Of a stretch of 64,000 bases of DNA, positions 53,716-61,661 are shown piece by piece; the first letter of the stretch is position 1, and the number at the start of each line of letters is the position of its first letter. The stretch comes from an uncultured Clostridia bacterium (GTDB taxonomy: Bacteria; Bacillota; Clostridia; Oscillospirales; Acutalibacteraceae): the NCBI GenBank assembly GCA_947589575.1, contig CANQBM010000006.1, positions 46,312-110,311 on the forward strand. Reading direction: 5' to 3'. The notes under the pieces were generated by a model. That model saw nothing but the letters and a program-made list of their open reading frames with translations, did not search any database and was not told the origin of the DNA. The position numbers were made by a program, and so were the translations under genes.

Positions 53716-54081
53716 ATGTTAAATTGCTTGTTAGTTGGTTTGGGTGGATTTATCGGTGCAGTATTAAGATATTTGATAAGCTTGATACCGATTAAAAATC
53801 CTGAATCATTTCCGATTAATACTTTTATTATTAATATTGTAGGTGCATTTGCAATCGGATGTATAGCTTTTGCTGTATCAAAAAATGAAAACATTGATCC
53901 GAAATTATTACTCTTTTTAAAAGTTGGAATATGCGGTGGTTTTACAACCTTTTCTACATTCTCTCTTGAAACGGTAGAATTGATAAAAGGCGGTTCAGTT
54001 GTGACTGCTATTATATATGTTATTGCAAGTATTGTTATTGGTGTTTTGGCTGTAATGCTGCCACAGTTAGTGTTGAAATAA
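53716..54081 (+). CDS. crcB: Fluoride channel CrcB/FluC
   Basis: A 121-residue four-helix membrane protein with the family signatures GGFIGAVLRYLIS, NTFIINIVGAFAIG and GGFTTFSTFSLET. CrcB/FluC channels let fluoride leave the cell. Only one copy is here; dual-topology homodimers work alone, while paired forms need a partner. It is cargo of element B in the slot where element A has the HEPN/SEC-C gene. GTTGAGGTTG lies upstream of the ATG. Confidence 0.93.
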   Translation: MLNCLLVGLGGFIGAVLRYLISLIPIKNPESFPINTFIINIVGAFAIGCIAFAVSKNENIDPKLLLFLKVGICGGFTTFSTFSLETVELIKGGSVVTAIIYVIASIVIGVLAVMLPQLVLK

Positions 54082-54220
54082 TGAAAGATAAAGGCAAGAA
54101 ATTTTTATTCCCTGCCTTTATCATAATATTTGCGTCGCAGCAATTGGAGCCATGCGTTCCGCAACACAACACATACCACACTTTTCTGTCAAAGTCCAGA
54201 CCAAATAAAAAATTTTTGCC

Positions 54221-54237
54221 TTTATATATTGTTTGTC
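54221..54237 (+). repeat. Copy 3 of the shared TTTATATATTGTTTGTC motif
   Basis: Seventeen bases identical to those at 38,861 and 53,257, here just before the hairpin that follows the element B integrase. Confidence 0.6.
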
Positions 54238-54247
54238 ACCAAGATTT

Positions 54248-54290
54248 GAGGTAGGGGTGGTTTAGATTTTGAACCGCCCCTACCTCTTTT
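54248..54290. terminator. Strong hairpin beyond the element B integrase
   Basis: GAGGTAGGGGtGGTT / AACCgCCCCTACCTC stem with TTTT on the + strand. Element A keeps only the first arm (GAGGTAGGGGTGGTT). Confidence 0.7.
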
Positions 54291-54297
54291 CTGCTCT

Positions 54298-55439
54298 TTA
54301 TTCGTTAACTGCTTTTTGTTCTTTTTGATTAGCATATTCAGCTAATCGTTTTCTGTTTTGCTCAAACACCTCGTCAACCATATGAGTATAGATTTTAGCC
54401 GTTACTGAGATGTCTGAATGTCCCATTAATTCTTTTGCAACATTCAGCGGTACGCCTGCCGCTTGGCAGTCGGTACAGAATGTGTGTCGGAGTAGGTATG
54501 GTTCAAGGTCTGGTGCAAGTGTTGATTTGGTAATCTGATTTCTGTATACAGTTGCACCGTTCGCAATGTCCATCTCTTTGCAAAAATTATGCCAAGCGTG
54601 GTAAAATGCATTTTCATCGAGTGGCAGTTGATGATTTTTGTATCTTACGAATATCCATTTATCGTTTTGACCTTTGAGTTTGTGTTCTATTAATGCTGAT
54701 TTTAATTGTGGTGGAATCGGTATTTTTCTGCCGGTGCCAGCCTTTGTTTTACTTTTGCCAACTGTGAGTATGGAATTATTAAAATCAATCCAATCCCATT
54801 TCATTCGTCTTATCTCAGCAGGACGCAATCCACAACAAAGCATTGTTAATACCATTGTTCCTGCATAATGGTTGGGAACTTGATTTAAGATTAGTGTTCG
54901 TTCCTCATCTGTAATCGGTCTGCGTTTACCTACCGTGACTTGTGGCAACACAATATCTTCAGCAGGATTTTCACCAATTAGTTTTTGCTTTTGTGCTTTT
55001 CTCAATACTCTACGCAAAGTCATTCTGATTTTAGATACATTTGCTTTACTGTAACCAACATATTTGTTTAGAAATCTTTGGCAGTCATCTTCATGTATCT
55101 CGCATAATTTGTAATTAGCAAAGTATGGAATGATATGTGTATAAACATAGTTCTTATAGTTGTCTTTGTTTACCTGACTGCAATCAGCATTCTTAACATT
55201 CAACTCATACCAGTTGTCGCAAAGTCTTTGAACAGCATATCAGGAAATACACCCTTGTGCTTTTCTGTTTCTTTTAGAATGTAGTAGTCACGAATCTTGT
55301 CATCCATAATCTTTCTGCATTCTTTCTCACTTTTCTTTGATCTAGCAGCTAGAACATCATACTCTCCTAAGTCATTCTTAATTCTTTTAGTCATTCGATA
55401 GCAAATGAATTTGCCATCTTTGTCATATAGTTCATACAT
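54298..55439 (-). pseudogene. Tyrosine recombinase integrase of element B, frameshifted
   Basis: Homologue of the element A integrase (CGLRPAEIRRM, LLRHTFC, GHSDISVTAKIYTH). The start at 55439 follows GAGAGGTG. Near 55,215 the frame is lost: the first part ends DFATTGMS stop, while the next ORF carries NVKNADCSQVNKD. Adding one base gives DFADNWYELNVKN, matching element A (FAENWYELNIKN), so a single G was lost. The catalytic domain frame is intact, so a second start could yield a protein without the arm-binding domain. Confidence 0.85.
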
Positions 55440-55451
55440 AAAAATCACCTC

Positions 55452-55739
55452 TCATTTCTGTATAATCTCAAATTTGTAAATGCTGTTTCGAGTTGTCATT
55501 GTGATAATGTTATCGCTGATAGTGTATTCACCGTATCCTGTATGCATCCAATTCCCCATTAAGTCATTAAATGAGATGTAGTGCTGACCTTTAAACTTTT
55601 CTGTACTTTCCCATATTGAAAGAATACCTTGATAATTAATGTATTTCTCTCTCCATGTCCATTCTTCATAATCCATATCTGAAATTTTCTGAACAGATTT
55701 GATAATGACATTTTGATAGTAATCAATTGGTTTTGGCAT
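55452..55739 (-). CDS. Small hypothetical protein of element B
   Basis: A 95-residue protein with GAAAGGAGAC upstream. It is rich in Trp and Tyr (YEEWTWREKYINYQG, GNWMHTGYGEYTISD). No family recognised; the strand-rich end resembles small lipocalin-like or DUF proteins. It sits between xis and integrase and is absent from element A. Confidence 0.6.
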   Translation of the reverse strand: MPKPIDYYQNVIIKSVQKISDMDYEEWTWREKYINYQGILSIWESTEKFKGQHYISFNDLMGNWMHTGYGEYTISDNIITMTTRNSIYKFEIIQK

Positions 55740-55806
55740 TTTGTCCGTCTCCTTTCAGCAACATACATTATCACAGAGATTTGTACAAGTCCAGCTAATA
55801 TAGAGA

Positions 55807-56013
55807 TTATTTGTAGACAAATTCAAGCATATCGTAAATGTAGTATTTGTTTAAGTTGCACACCTCGGCACAAGGTAAATTTGAAACTAATTTTCTTGCC
55901 GTTTCTCTGCTGATGCCAAGCACTTTTCCTACCTCAGTAACATTGAGAAAGCATCCGTATTGCGCTGCTATTTCGTTAGCCATAGTTTTTAATTCTGCTT
56001 TTGTTTTATTCAT
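55807..56013 (-). CDS. Excisionase-like HTH protein of element B
   Basis: A 68-residue homologue of the element A protein at 40,094: NVTEVGKVLGISRETARKLV, then KYYIYDMLEFVYK. The ATG follows AAGGAGG. It probably controls excision direction. The gene follows the relaxase by 10 bases. Confidence 0.78.
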   Translation of the reverse strand: MNKTKAELKTMANEIAAQYGCFLNVTEVGKVLGISRETARKLVSNLPCAEVCNLNKYYIYDMLEFVYK

Positions 56014-56023
56014 TTTTTCCTCC

Positions 56024-57382
56024 TTACATAATTATTCCAACACCTTGCTGTTCTTCATAATCATTATTGTAACTACCGTCAGAAGATAAATCTTTAAGTC
56101 CGTGAGCAAGGCGTTTTTCTTGTTCTTTCGATAATTGCTTTCTATCAATCTGATTGTTAAGATTATCAAATCTTTTCTTCGCACTTGTGCTAAACATATC
56201 TGCAAGCAAACTTACAACAGAAGAAAGAATCATTTCGTTGTCAGAATAATTCCATTTTGTATATGGTATTTTGCAATTCATATTTAGTACAGCTTGAATG
56301 ATTTTGTTCTTGATTGATCTGAATTCTTTGTTATCTTCAATGGAAATTGATTTATTTTTGTTGTCATAATACAGTGACAGTTTTTCATTATTAATCTCAT
56401 TCCATTTGTCATATAATTCCGAAAGACTTTCATCTTTCATCAATTCTTTTAGAATTTCATTGACAATATCTTTAGTCTTTTTCGGAAGATAGCCATAGAT
56501 TTTTTTGCCTTTGCAGTTATCAAGCTGCTTTCTTAATTCCAAAATCAAATTGAATAACTGTGGTGATGGTTCAAAAATATAGTTGCAATCATCAAGAACT
56601 TCGTCAAGCAATTCATCAAAACTATTCTTTAGCTCTTCACGATATTCAGTTTGCTGTTTGAATAACTTAAACTGTTCATTGCGAAAAATATCGTTACCGA
56701 ACGCACTTCGCATCGTTTCAATTCCTTTGTTCGTTAGATAACCTTGTCCGCTTTTTGAATAAACAAGCAAATGAATATGTGGGTGATGCGCTGTATTATG
56801 GAATGCTGCATACCATTGCAGATCGGATGCTTGAATGTTATGAGCCTTTGCAATCTCAATCATATTTTTTCTGACTTGCTTTTTCCATTTGTCCGCATTG
56901 TTGTAGCTAAGTCTTTCTGCATCATCACGCTTAAGACTAATTACATGCGTCCATACAATTCCTTTGTGATTTGATATTTCGTCAGCCACTTCATCCAAAT
57001 TGATTTTGTCATCTGTCTGTGAAAACAATCCATGCTTGCCGAGTTTTTCTACGCTTGGTCGCTCTGCAATGTATAAAACTAATGCTTTCAGGTCTTCTAC
57101 TCTGTCAGCATTTCTTTCTATGAATGTATCAATAAATTCAGTTGCATTTGACTTTGTAGAGTTGTTTTCATAGTCAGCATACTCGATATACTTTTTGCTT
57201 TCGGGATAATTTTTAACTATACTTTGTACAAGATTTTGCTGTTTCTGAGTGACAGGTCTGTTATCAATTCCATTCGGAAGCTTCTCAACGCCCTCACGAG
57301 TTCCCATATATTTAACAAGCTTACCTACATTGGAACGCTTTGGATTTCTAAAATATCTGCTTGTTAAAATAATCTTAGCCAT
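56024..57382 (-). CDS. Relaxase, MobP3-like
   Basis: A 452-residue relaxase of another family than element A's. The N-terminus KIILTSRYFRNPKRSNVGKLVKYMGTREG supplies the Tyr region; the metal motif is WYAAFHNTAHHPHIHLLVYS. It is similar to clostridial MobP3 proteins. The C-terminal half is helical. It overlaps the mobC-like gene by 8 bases. No nested ORF was found here. Confidence 0.85.
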   Translation of the reverse strand: MAKIILTSRYFRNPKRSNVGKLVKYMGTREGVEKLPNGIDNRPVTQKQQNLVQSIVKNYPESKKYIEYADYENNSTKSNATEFIDTFIERNADRVEDLKALVLYIAERPSVEKLGKHGLFSQTDDKINLDEVADEISNHKGIVWTHVISLKRDDAERLSYNNADKWKKQVRKNMIEIAKAHNIQASDLQWYAAFHNTAHHPHIHLLVYSKSGQGYLTNKGIETMRSAFGNDIFRNEQFKLFKQQTEYREELKNSFDELLDEVLDDCNYIFEPSPQLFNLILELRKQLDNCKGKKIYGYLPKKTKDIVNEILKELMKDESLSELYDKWNEINNEKLSLYYDNKNKSISIEDNKEFRSIKNKIIQAVLNMNCKIPYTKWNYSDNEMILSSVVSLLADMFSTSAKKRFDNLNNQIDRKQLSKEQEKRLAHGLKDLSSDGSYNNDYEEQQGVGIIM

Positions 57383-57791
57383 AGCACTCCTTTGCTAAAT
57401 CGTTATCAGTTATGATTGCATTGAAATCAATTATGCCATTCGTTGATGCAACTTTCTCAGCACAAAGATTATCAAGTCGTTCCTCTAACTCGCTGTCAAT
57501 CTTGTATTGTGTACTTAATAAGCAATTCTGTTTTGCAGATTCAACTGCTAATTTGAATATCATTTCTGATAAACAATCCTGCAAAAACTCAACCTGATTT
57601 TTAATTTCATTGCTTATCAGAGGACTGATATAGTCAGCACTCTGCTTGTGCATCAGGTAGCCGATATAAAAATTTACTGCTGATCTGACGAATGAACTTC
57701 TGTTGTTGTCATACGAATATGGCAACGCTTTTTCAATTTCTTCTATCATTTCCGGACGCATCCAGAATGAATATTTCTCCATATTTTCCAT
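57375..57791 (-). CDS. MobC-like ribbon-helix-helix protein of element B
   Basis: About 138 residues from the ATG with GGAGG upstream; the track start at 57,899 lies inside an inverted repeat. The RHH signature is YSFWMRPEMIEEIEKALPY, then RSSFVRSAVNFYIGYLM. A helical tail follows. It likely binds oriT and assists the relaxase, with which it overlaps. Confidence 0.75.
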   Translation of the reverse strand: MENMEKYSFWMRPEMIEEIEKALPYSYDNNRSSFVRSAVNFYIGYLMHKQSADYISPLISNEIKNQVEFLQDCLSEMIFKLAVESAKQNCLLSTQYKIDSELEERLDNLCAEKVASTNGIIDFNAIITDNDLAKECYG

Positions 57792-57863
57792 AAATACCTC
57801 CATTTCTCGCATACACCTATCATGGCGCATACTTAATAATTCTAAATTCCCTTGAAATTCGGT

Positions 57864-57913
57864 CGGCACTGCCGTCCGATGTGAGCTGTCAGGCGTCACA
57901 GCATACGCCTGAC
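57864..57913. other. Inverted repeats, putative oriT of element B
   Basis: CGGC-ACT-GCCG and a 9-bp perfect stem GTCAGGCGT / ACGCCTGAC (57,888-57,913) just upstream of the mobC-like gene, the same relative place as the element A oriT. No IncQ-like nick motif is seen. Confidence 0.4.
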
Positions 57914-58156
57914 TTTATCCTGCTTAAAATAATAATCGAAAATATTAATAATATTCTGTGAATATTTGCTTAAAAATAACTGTTTTTTTAGTTATTATAA
58001 TCACAAATTCATATTGAGTCTTATTTGCTCTTGTGACCTCAACAAATGTCCACAAATCGAGTTTTATGTTTCGGCCGATTACCTTTGTACATTCGTCAAT
58101 GTTTTTTGTGAAAGGGTTTTTAATTGTTTGTTGCTACTTTTGACTACTAGGGTGGT

Positions 58157-58441
58157 CTAAATATTTAACACGGTATAAAGGTTTGACTCCTGACCATTGT
58201 CCGAGAATCTTTGTGCTATATCAATCCAGCCACCATTTTCCAAATCAGTTAATGCTCGTCTTACTGTTGTTACAGACATACTGCAAGATTTAGCTATCGT
58301 TTTCAGTGATGGATAGCATTGATTTGTTTTTATATCTGAACACCTTGACAGATAGCAGTAAACAACAAATGCTCTCTTTTCAATCCCGCTACCAAATATA
58401 TCGTTGGGAACACGAAAATAATTACCGTCTTTGCGATTCAT
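58157..58441 (-). CDS. Winged-helix DNA-binding protein of element B
   Basis: A 94-residue equivalent of the element A protein at 42,399: VVYCYLSRCSDIKTNQCYPSL, SCSMSVTTVRRALTDLENGG, QESNLYTVLNI. The start follows AAAGGAGGT. It is probably a regulator or initiator of the element. Confidence 0.78.
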   Translation of the reverse strand: MNRKDGNYFRVPNDIFGSGIEKRAFVVYCYLSRCSDIKTNQCYPSLKTIAKSCSMSVTTVRRALTDLENGGWIDIAQRFSDNGQESNLYTVLNI

Positions 58442-58617
58442 TTCTTTACCTCCTTTGTCAATACATTTTTTGTACCGTTGATTAAATAATATTGCTTGCG
58501 AAATATCCTTGTGATATTATAGTAACAGAATTGAACAATGCCCCTCAACTTTTTGAGTGAGGGATTGATGTTGTCATATTTTACCAAAGATTAATTCTTC
58601 ACAGAGAGGTTAGTTAG

Positions 58618-59523
58618 ATGTCGTTTGAATTAAGGATTGATAAAAACAAAATAGTATTCACATTGTCGAGCGGACAATACGAATACTCTAATACTGTTAA
58701 TGATGAAGTTATTAAAATCGTTACGCTTAACACCTTGCTTCTTAGACGAAGAATGTACTTTACGCAGGAGCATCTTGAGCACAAGTATGAATATCTTAAT
58801 GAAAATATAAATGAAATATTAGAATTTCTTTCAACTCAATTACCGGCGGTTGCGGAAATCATTAGTGATGAATACAAGTTCAGTGATATTGAGCGATGCT
58901 ATGATGATTTATACAACCTATTCTTTCTGATTTTATTCGATGGTTCACAGCTAATGGAGCTTGCGATATTGCAAAGCGAATGTTAGGACAGATACGCATT
59001 ACCAAAGTTAGAAAACATACCTACCTTTGATGCTAACATCAAGGTTGATTACAGCAATTGTAAAACAAATTATTGTTATATGATTAATAGCGTAACCGAG
59101 TATATCAATATACTTTTCTATATTTTTGTCAGCAATAATCCCATTATATCTGTTTGCAAAAACTGTGATAAGTTATTTGTTCCAAAAACTAAAAAGTTAA
59201 CCTTGTATTGTGACAGAGCAACTAATGAACATACTACTTGCAAGCAAATTGGAGCGAAGAATAAGTTTAATGAGAAGATAGAAGCTGACCCTGTGTTAAA
59301 AGCATATCAGTTAGAAAAACACAGAATTGAAATGTATTGCCTTCGCAGTAAACAAGATAAATATGATTTCTTTGATGATTACTATGATTGGTTAAATATG
59401 TTTGAAACTAAAATAATCGAATACAAAAACGGCACTTATGACGGTGATACATTAATTGAAGAAATTAAAGCACAGACCCAAAATTTCCAACCATATAGCA
59501 AAGGCAAAGATTATTCGTATTGA
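58618..59523 (+). pseudogene. DUF6076-like zinc-ribbon gene interrupted by an in-frame TAG
   Basis: Two track ORFs (58618-58986 and 59080-59523) are in one frame. The TAG at 58,984-58,986 is followed by an open frame (DRYALPKLENIPTFDANI) joining the second ORF. The end has the zinc ribbon CKNCDKLFVPKTKKLTLYCD and TTCKQIGAKNKF. Both parts match the DUF6076-like gene of element A in layout. The nonsense codon likely inactivates it, unless the second half is translated alone from its ATG (59,080), which lacks a clear ribosome site. Confidence 0.7.
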
Positions 59524-59578
59524 AAGTCTTATTATTTTTGATATAATAAAAATGAAATAATATATAGGAGATATACAA

Positions 59579-60013
59579 ATGAAAGCAAATGAAAAACATC
59601 TTGAGTTTTTACAAAATAATATTAATAGAATGAATCAATGTTCATTTAAGATGAAGGGCTGGACTATTACTATTCTTTCTGCATTAGTTGCATTGTATGC
59701 TTCTTCAATTACCGATGAAAAAGCAGGAAATACATTGTATATTTTTTCTGCAATGGTATCAACTTTCTTATTTTGGTGTTTAGATTCACTGTATTTATCA
59801 AAAGAAAGAAAATTTATAGGTGTTTATAATGATGCTATTGGTGTTTGCAATGGTAAAAAACAAAAGCCGATACATATTAGTGAATATGAAATCCCTATTC
59901 ACAAATATAAAGGATGGAAGTATTGCTTTTTCAAGGCGATGATTTCTCCTACGGAAATAGTATTCTATGGTGTGATTATTGTTGGCTTAATTGTTTTTTG
60001 TAAGTTTTCATAA
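59579..60013 (+). CDS. Three-helix membrane protein, first gene of the TIR operon
   Basis: A 144-residue protein. Its start resembles the EKHLEFIQxxINRM proteins often found beside TIR-like genes. Hydrophobic segments run about 27-43 (GWTITILSALVALYASS), 51-70 (TLYIFSAMVSTFLFWCLDS) and 122-142 (PTEIVFYGVIIVGLIVFCKF). A soluble loop of about 45 residues lies between helices 2 and 3. No macro, SLOG or SIR2 domain is present. It reads as a membrane effector or sensor for the two TIR proteins. AGGAGAT precedes the start; the next gene starts 14 bases after the stop. Confidence 0.7.
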   Translation: MKANEKHLEFLQNNINRMNQCSFKMKGWTITILSALVALYASSITDEKAGNTLYIFSAMVSTFLFWCLDSLYLSKERKFIGVYNDAIGVCNGKKQKPIHISEYEIPIHKYKGWKYCFFKAMISPTEIVFYGVIIVGLIVFCKFS

Positions 60014-60026
60014 AGAAAGGAAAAAT

Positions 60027-60851
60027 ATGTACACTAAATTTAATTATTCTCCTTCTGGATATTTTTATAATCATGAAATAAATAGACATTTATCAAAAGG
60101 TAACGAAATTTTTTCTGCACATGAAAAAGAAGTGCAAGATTGCTTATCTGAGTATATTACAGAAGATGGAATAATAAATGGAACTGATTTAAAAGAGCAT
60201 TGGTTTTCTATTAAAAAGAAAGATATATTTATATCCCATTCACATTGTGATATTAATAAGGTTAAAGCATTTGCTGGATGGTTGTATGATTGTTTTGGAT
60301 TGGAAGCATTTATTGACTCGTGTTCTTGGGGATATTGTGATGATTTGTTAAACAAAATTGATAAAAAATATTGTTATGATCCAAGGAAAAAGACATATGA
60401 TTATCATTTAAGAAATTATACAACCAGTCATGTGCATATGATGCTTTCAACAGCATTAACAGAAATGATGGATAACACAGAATGTATAATCTTTTTCAAT
60501 ACTCCTAATGCAATAAATTTAGCCGATGAGCTTGATAAAATTAACGGAAAAAACAAAGATACAACGATATCTCCGTGGATATATCATGAATTGTCAATGA
60601 CGACAATGTTGCGACAAAAACAACCAGAAAGAAGAAAAGTGATATTAGAGCATTCAGCACAGCAATCTCATTATGACTTGAAAGTTGAGTATGACGTAAC
60701 TAAAGCTCTAAATGAAATGATTCTTTTACAAGACGATCATATGAAAGAATGGTATGAGTTATGGAGTAAACGACCAAAAGTATTACGTTTTAAAGAAGAA
60801 GCATTAGATACTCTTTATAAAACTGTGTTTCCAAAAAATGAGGTAAAATAA
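60027..60851 (+). CDS. TIR-domain protein, second gene of the operon
   Basis: About 274 residues from the ATG with AAAGGAAA upstream; the longer track start overlaps the previous gene. The TIR fold begins at KKKDIFISHSHCDINKVKAF (about 63-82), with a BB-loop region GLEAFIDSCSWGYCDDLL and MDNTECIIFFNTPN. SPWIYHEL at 183-189 places Glu188 at the NADase position of the TIR family. An N-terminal helical extension (1-62) and a C-terminal helical part flank it. It likely cleaves NAD+ or makes a cyclic ADPR-type signal. The third gene starts within its stop codon. Confidence 0.75.
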   Translation: MYTKFNYSPSGYFYNHEINRHLSKGNEIFSAHEKEVQDCLSEYITEDGIINGTDLKEHWFSIKKKDIFISHSHCDINKVKAFAGWLYDCFGLEAFIDSCSWGYCDDLLNKIDKKYCYDPRKKTYDYHLRNYTTSHVHMMLSTALTEMMDNTECIIFFNTPNAINLADELDKINGKNKDTTISPWIYHELSMTTMLRQKQPERRKVILEHSAQQSHYDLKVEYDVTKALNEMILLQDDHMKEWYELWSKRPKVLRFKEEALDTLYKTVFPKNEVK

Positions 60852-61417
60852 TGGGTAGAAAAATATTTGTTTCATATAAATACAAAGATTATGATGTGAA
60901 AGAATTATCAATTGCAACTAGGCCAACATGGCCTTGCGATTATGTCGACTACATACAAAATGTTGTTTTAGCAAGTAGTGATATATATAAAGGTGAAAAA
61001 AGTGATGAAGATATCTCTTATTGGAGCGATATTGCAATTTGGAATCATTTAAAGGATAAGATATATGATAGTTCAATTACAATTGTGTTAATTTCTCCAA
61101 ACATGAAAGAACCTGGAAAATGGCAACGCTCTCAATGGATTCCGTGGGAAATAAGTTATTCTGTTAGAGAAACAATTAGAAATGATCGTAAAAGTCATAG
61201 AAATGCAATATTAGCAGTGATTTTGCCAGATAAAAATGGAGCCTACGATTATTATGATAAAAATAATCTTTTTCCAATATTAAAAGAAAATATTGACACA
61301 GGTTATATTTATGTTACTAGATGGGATAGCTTTATTAAATATCCTCAAGGATGTATTTCTATTGCTTTTGATTATATGAATAATACACCTGATTATAAAA
61401 TAGCAAAATCGTTATAA
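60851..61417 (+). CDS. MTH538/ThsB-type TIR-like protein, third gene of the operon
   Basis: A 188-residue protein. KIFVSYKYKDYDVKEL, the WSDIAIWNHLKDKIYDSS region, ITIVLISPNM and RSQWIPWEISYSVRE (Glu100) are typical of the MTH538 TIR-like family (DUF1863) that includes Thoeris ThsB. ThsB senses phage and makes a signalling nucleotide for an effector. The usual Thoeris effector ThsA (SIR2-SLOG or TM-macro) is absent here; the membrane protein two genes upstream may replace it. The ATG overlaps the upstream stop (TAATG). Confidence 0.8.
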   Translation: MGRKIFVSYKYKDYDVKELSIATRPTWPCDYVDYIQNVVLASSDIYKGEKSDEDISYWSDIAIWNHLKDKIYDSSITIVLISPNMKEPGKWQRSQWIPWEISYSVRETIRNDRKSHRNAILAVILPDKNGAYDYYDKNNLFPILKENIDTGYIYVTRWDSFIKYPQGCISIAFDYMNNTPDYKIAKSL

Positions 61418-61471
61418 TGAATCGGTTTAGTCTCTCGAACCACTTTAGTTCGATGAACTGACCGATTCTTT
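61418..61471 (+). terminator. Terminator of the TIR operon
   Basis: Outer stem GAATCGGT / ACCGATTC with an inner TCGAAC / GTTCGA hairpin, followed by TTTTGT. Confidence 0.7.
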
Positions 61472-61496
61472 TGTATTTTGCGGTTTTGAAGTATAG

Positions 61497-61537
61497 TACA
61501 GGCTCTCAATTTTCTGTAAAAAGAAAATGAGAGCCTG
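61497..61537. repeat. Long perfect inverted repeat after the TIR operon
   Basis: ACAGGCTCTCA / TGAGAGCCTGT stem of 11 bp, extended by TTTTCT / AGAAAA. It may be a terminator or part of an element boundary. Confidence 0.5.
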
Positions 61538-61615
61538 TATTTCTATTTAGGTCAAGGATTCGAACCACCTTGTTTTGATTTGTTATAGTATAGGAGCAAG
61601 GACATAAATGGCGGA

Positions 61616-61646
61616 GACTTAGATTTTAATATATAAAATCTAAGTC
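61616..61646 (+). promoter_or_regulatory. Hairpin upstream of the transposase
   Basis: GACTTAGATTTTA / TAAAATCTAAGTC stem directly before the ribosome site AGGAGG of the transposase gene. Such hairpins shield IS genes from readthrough translation. Confidence 0.5.
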
Positions 61647-61661
61647 AGGAGGTGTATGTTT

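Larger units (their letters stand above)
53464..61417. mobile_element. Element B: second mobilizable element in tandem (right end uncertain)
   Basis: It starts directly at the second att copy and repeats element A's order on the same strands: cargo (crcB), integrase, small gene, xis, relaxase, mobC-like gene, inverted-repeat region, winged-helix gene and zinc-ribbon gene. The TIR operon follows. The relaxase is of another family. Integrase and zinc-ribbon genes are broken, so the element may now be immobile. No third att copy was found in the window; the end given is only the end of the TIR operon. Confidence 0.65.

Noticed and set aside
61548-61572. T-arm-like GGATTCGAACC sequence as third att site
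   Set aside because: It shares only about a dozen bases in inverted orientation, has a poor T-stem, and lacks the 44-bp core.
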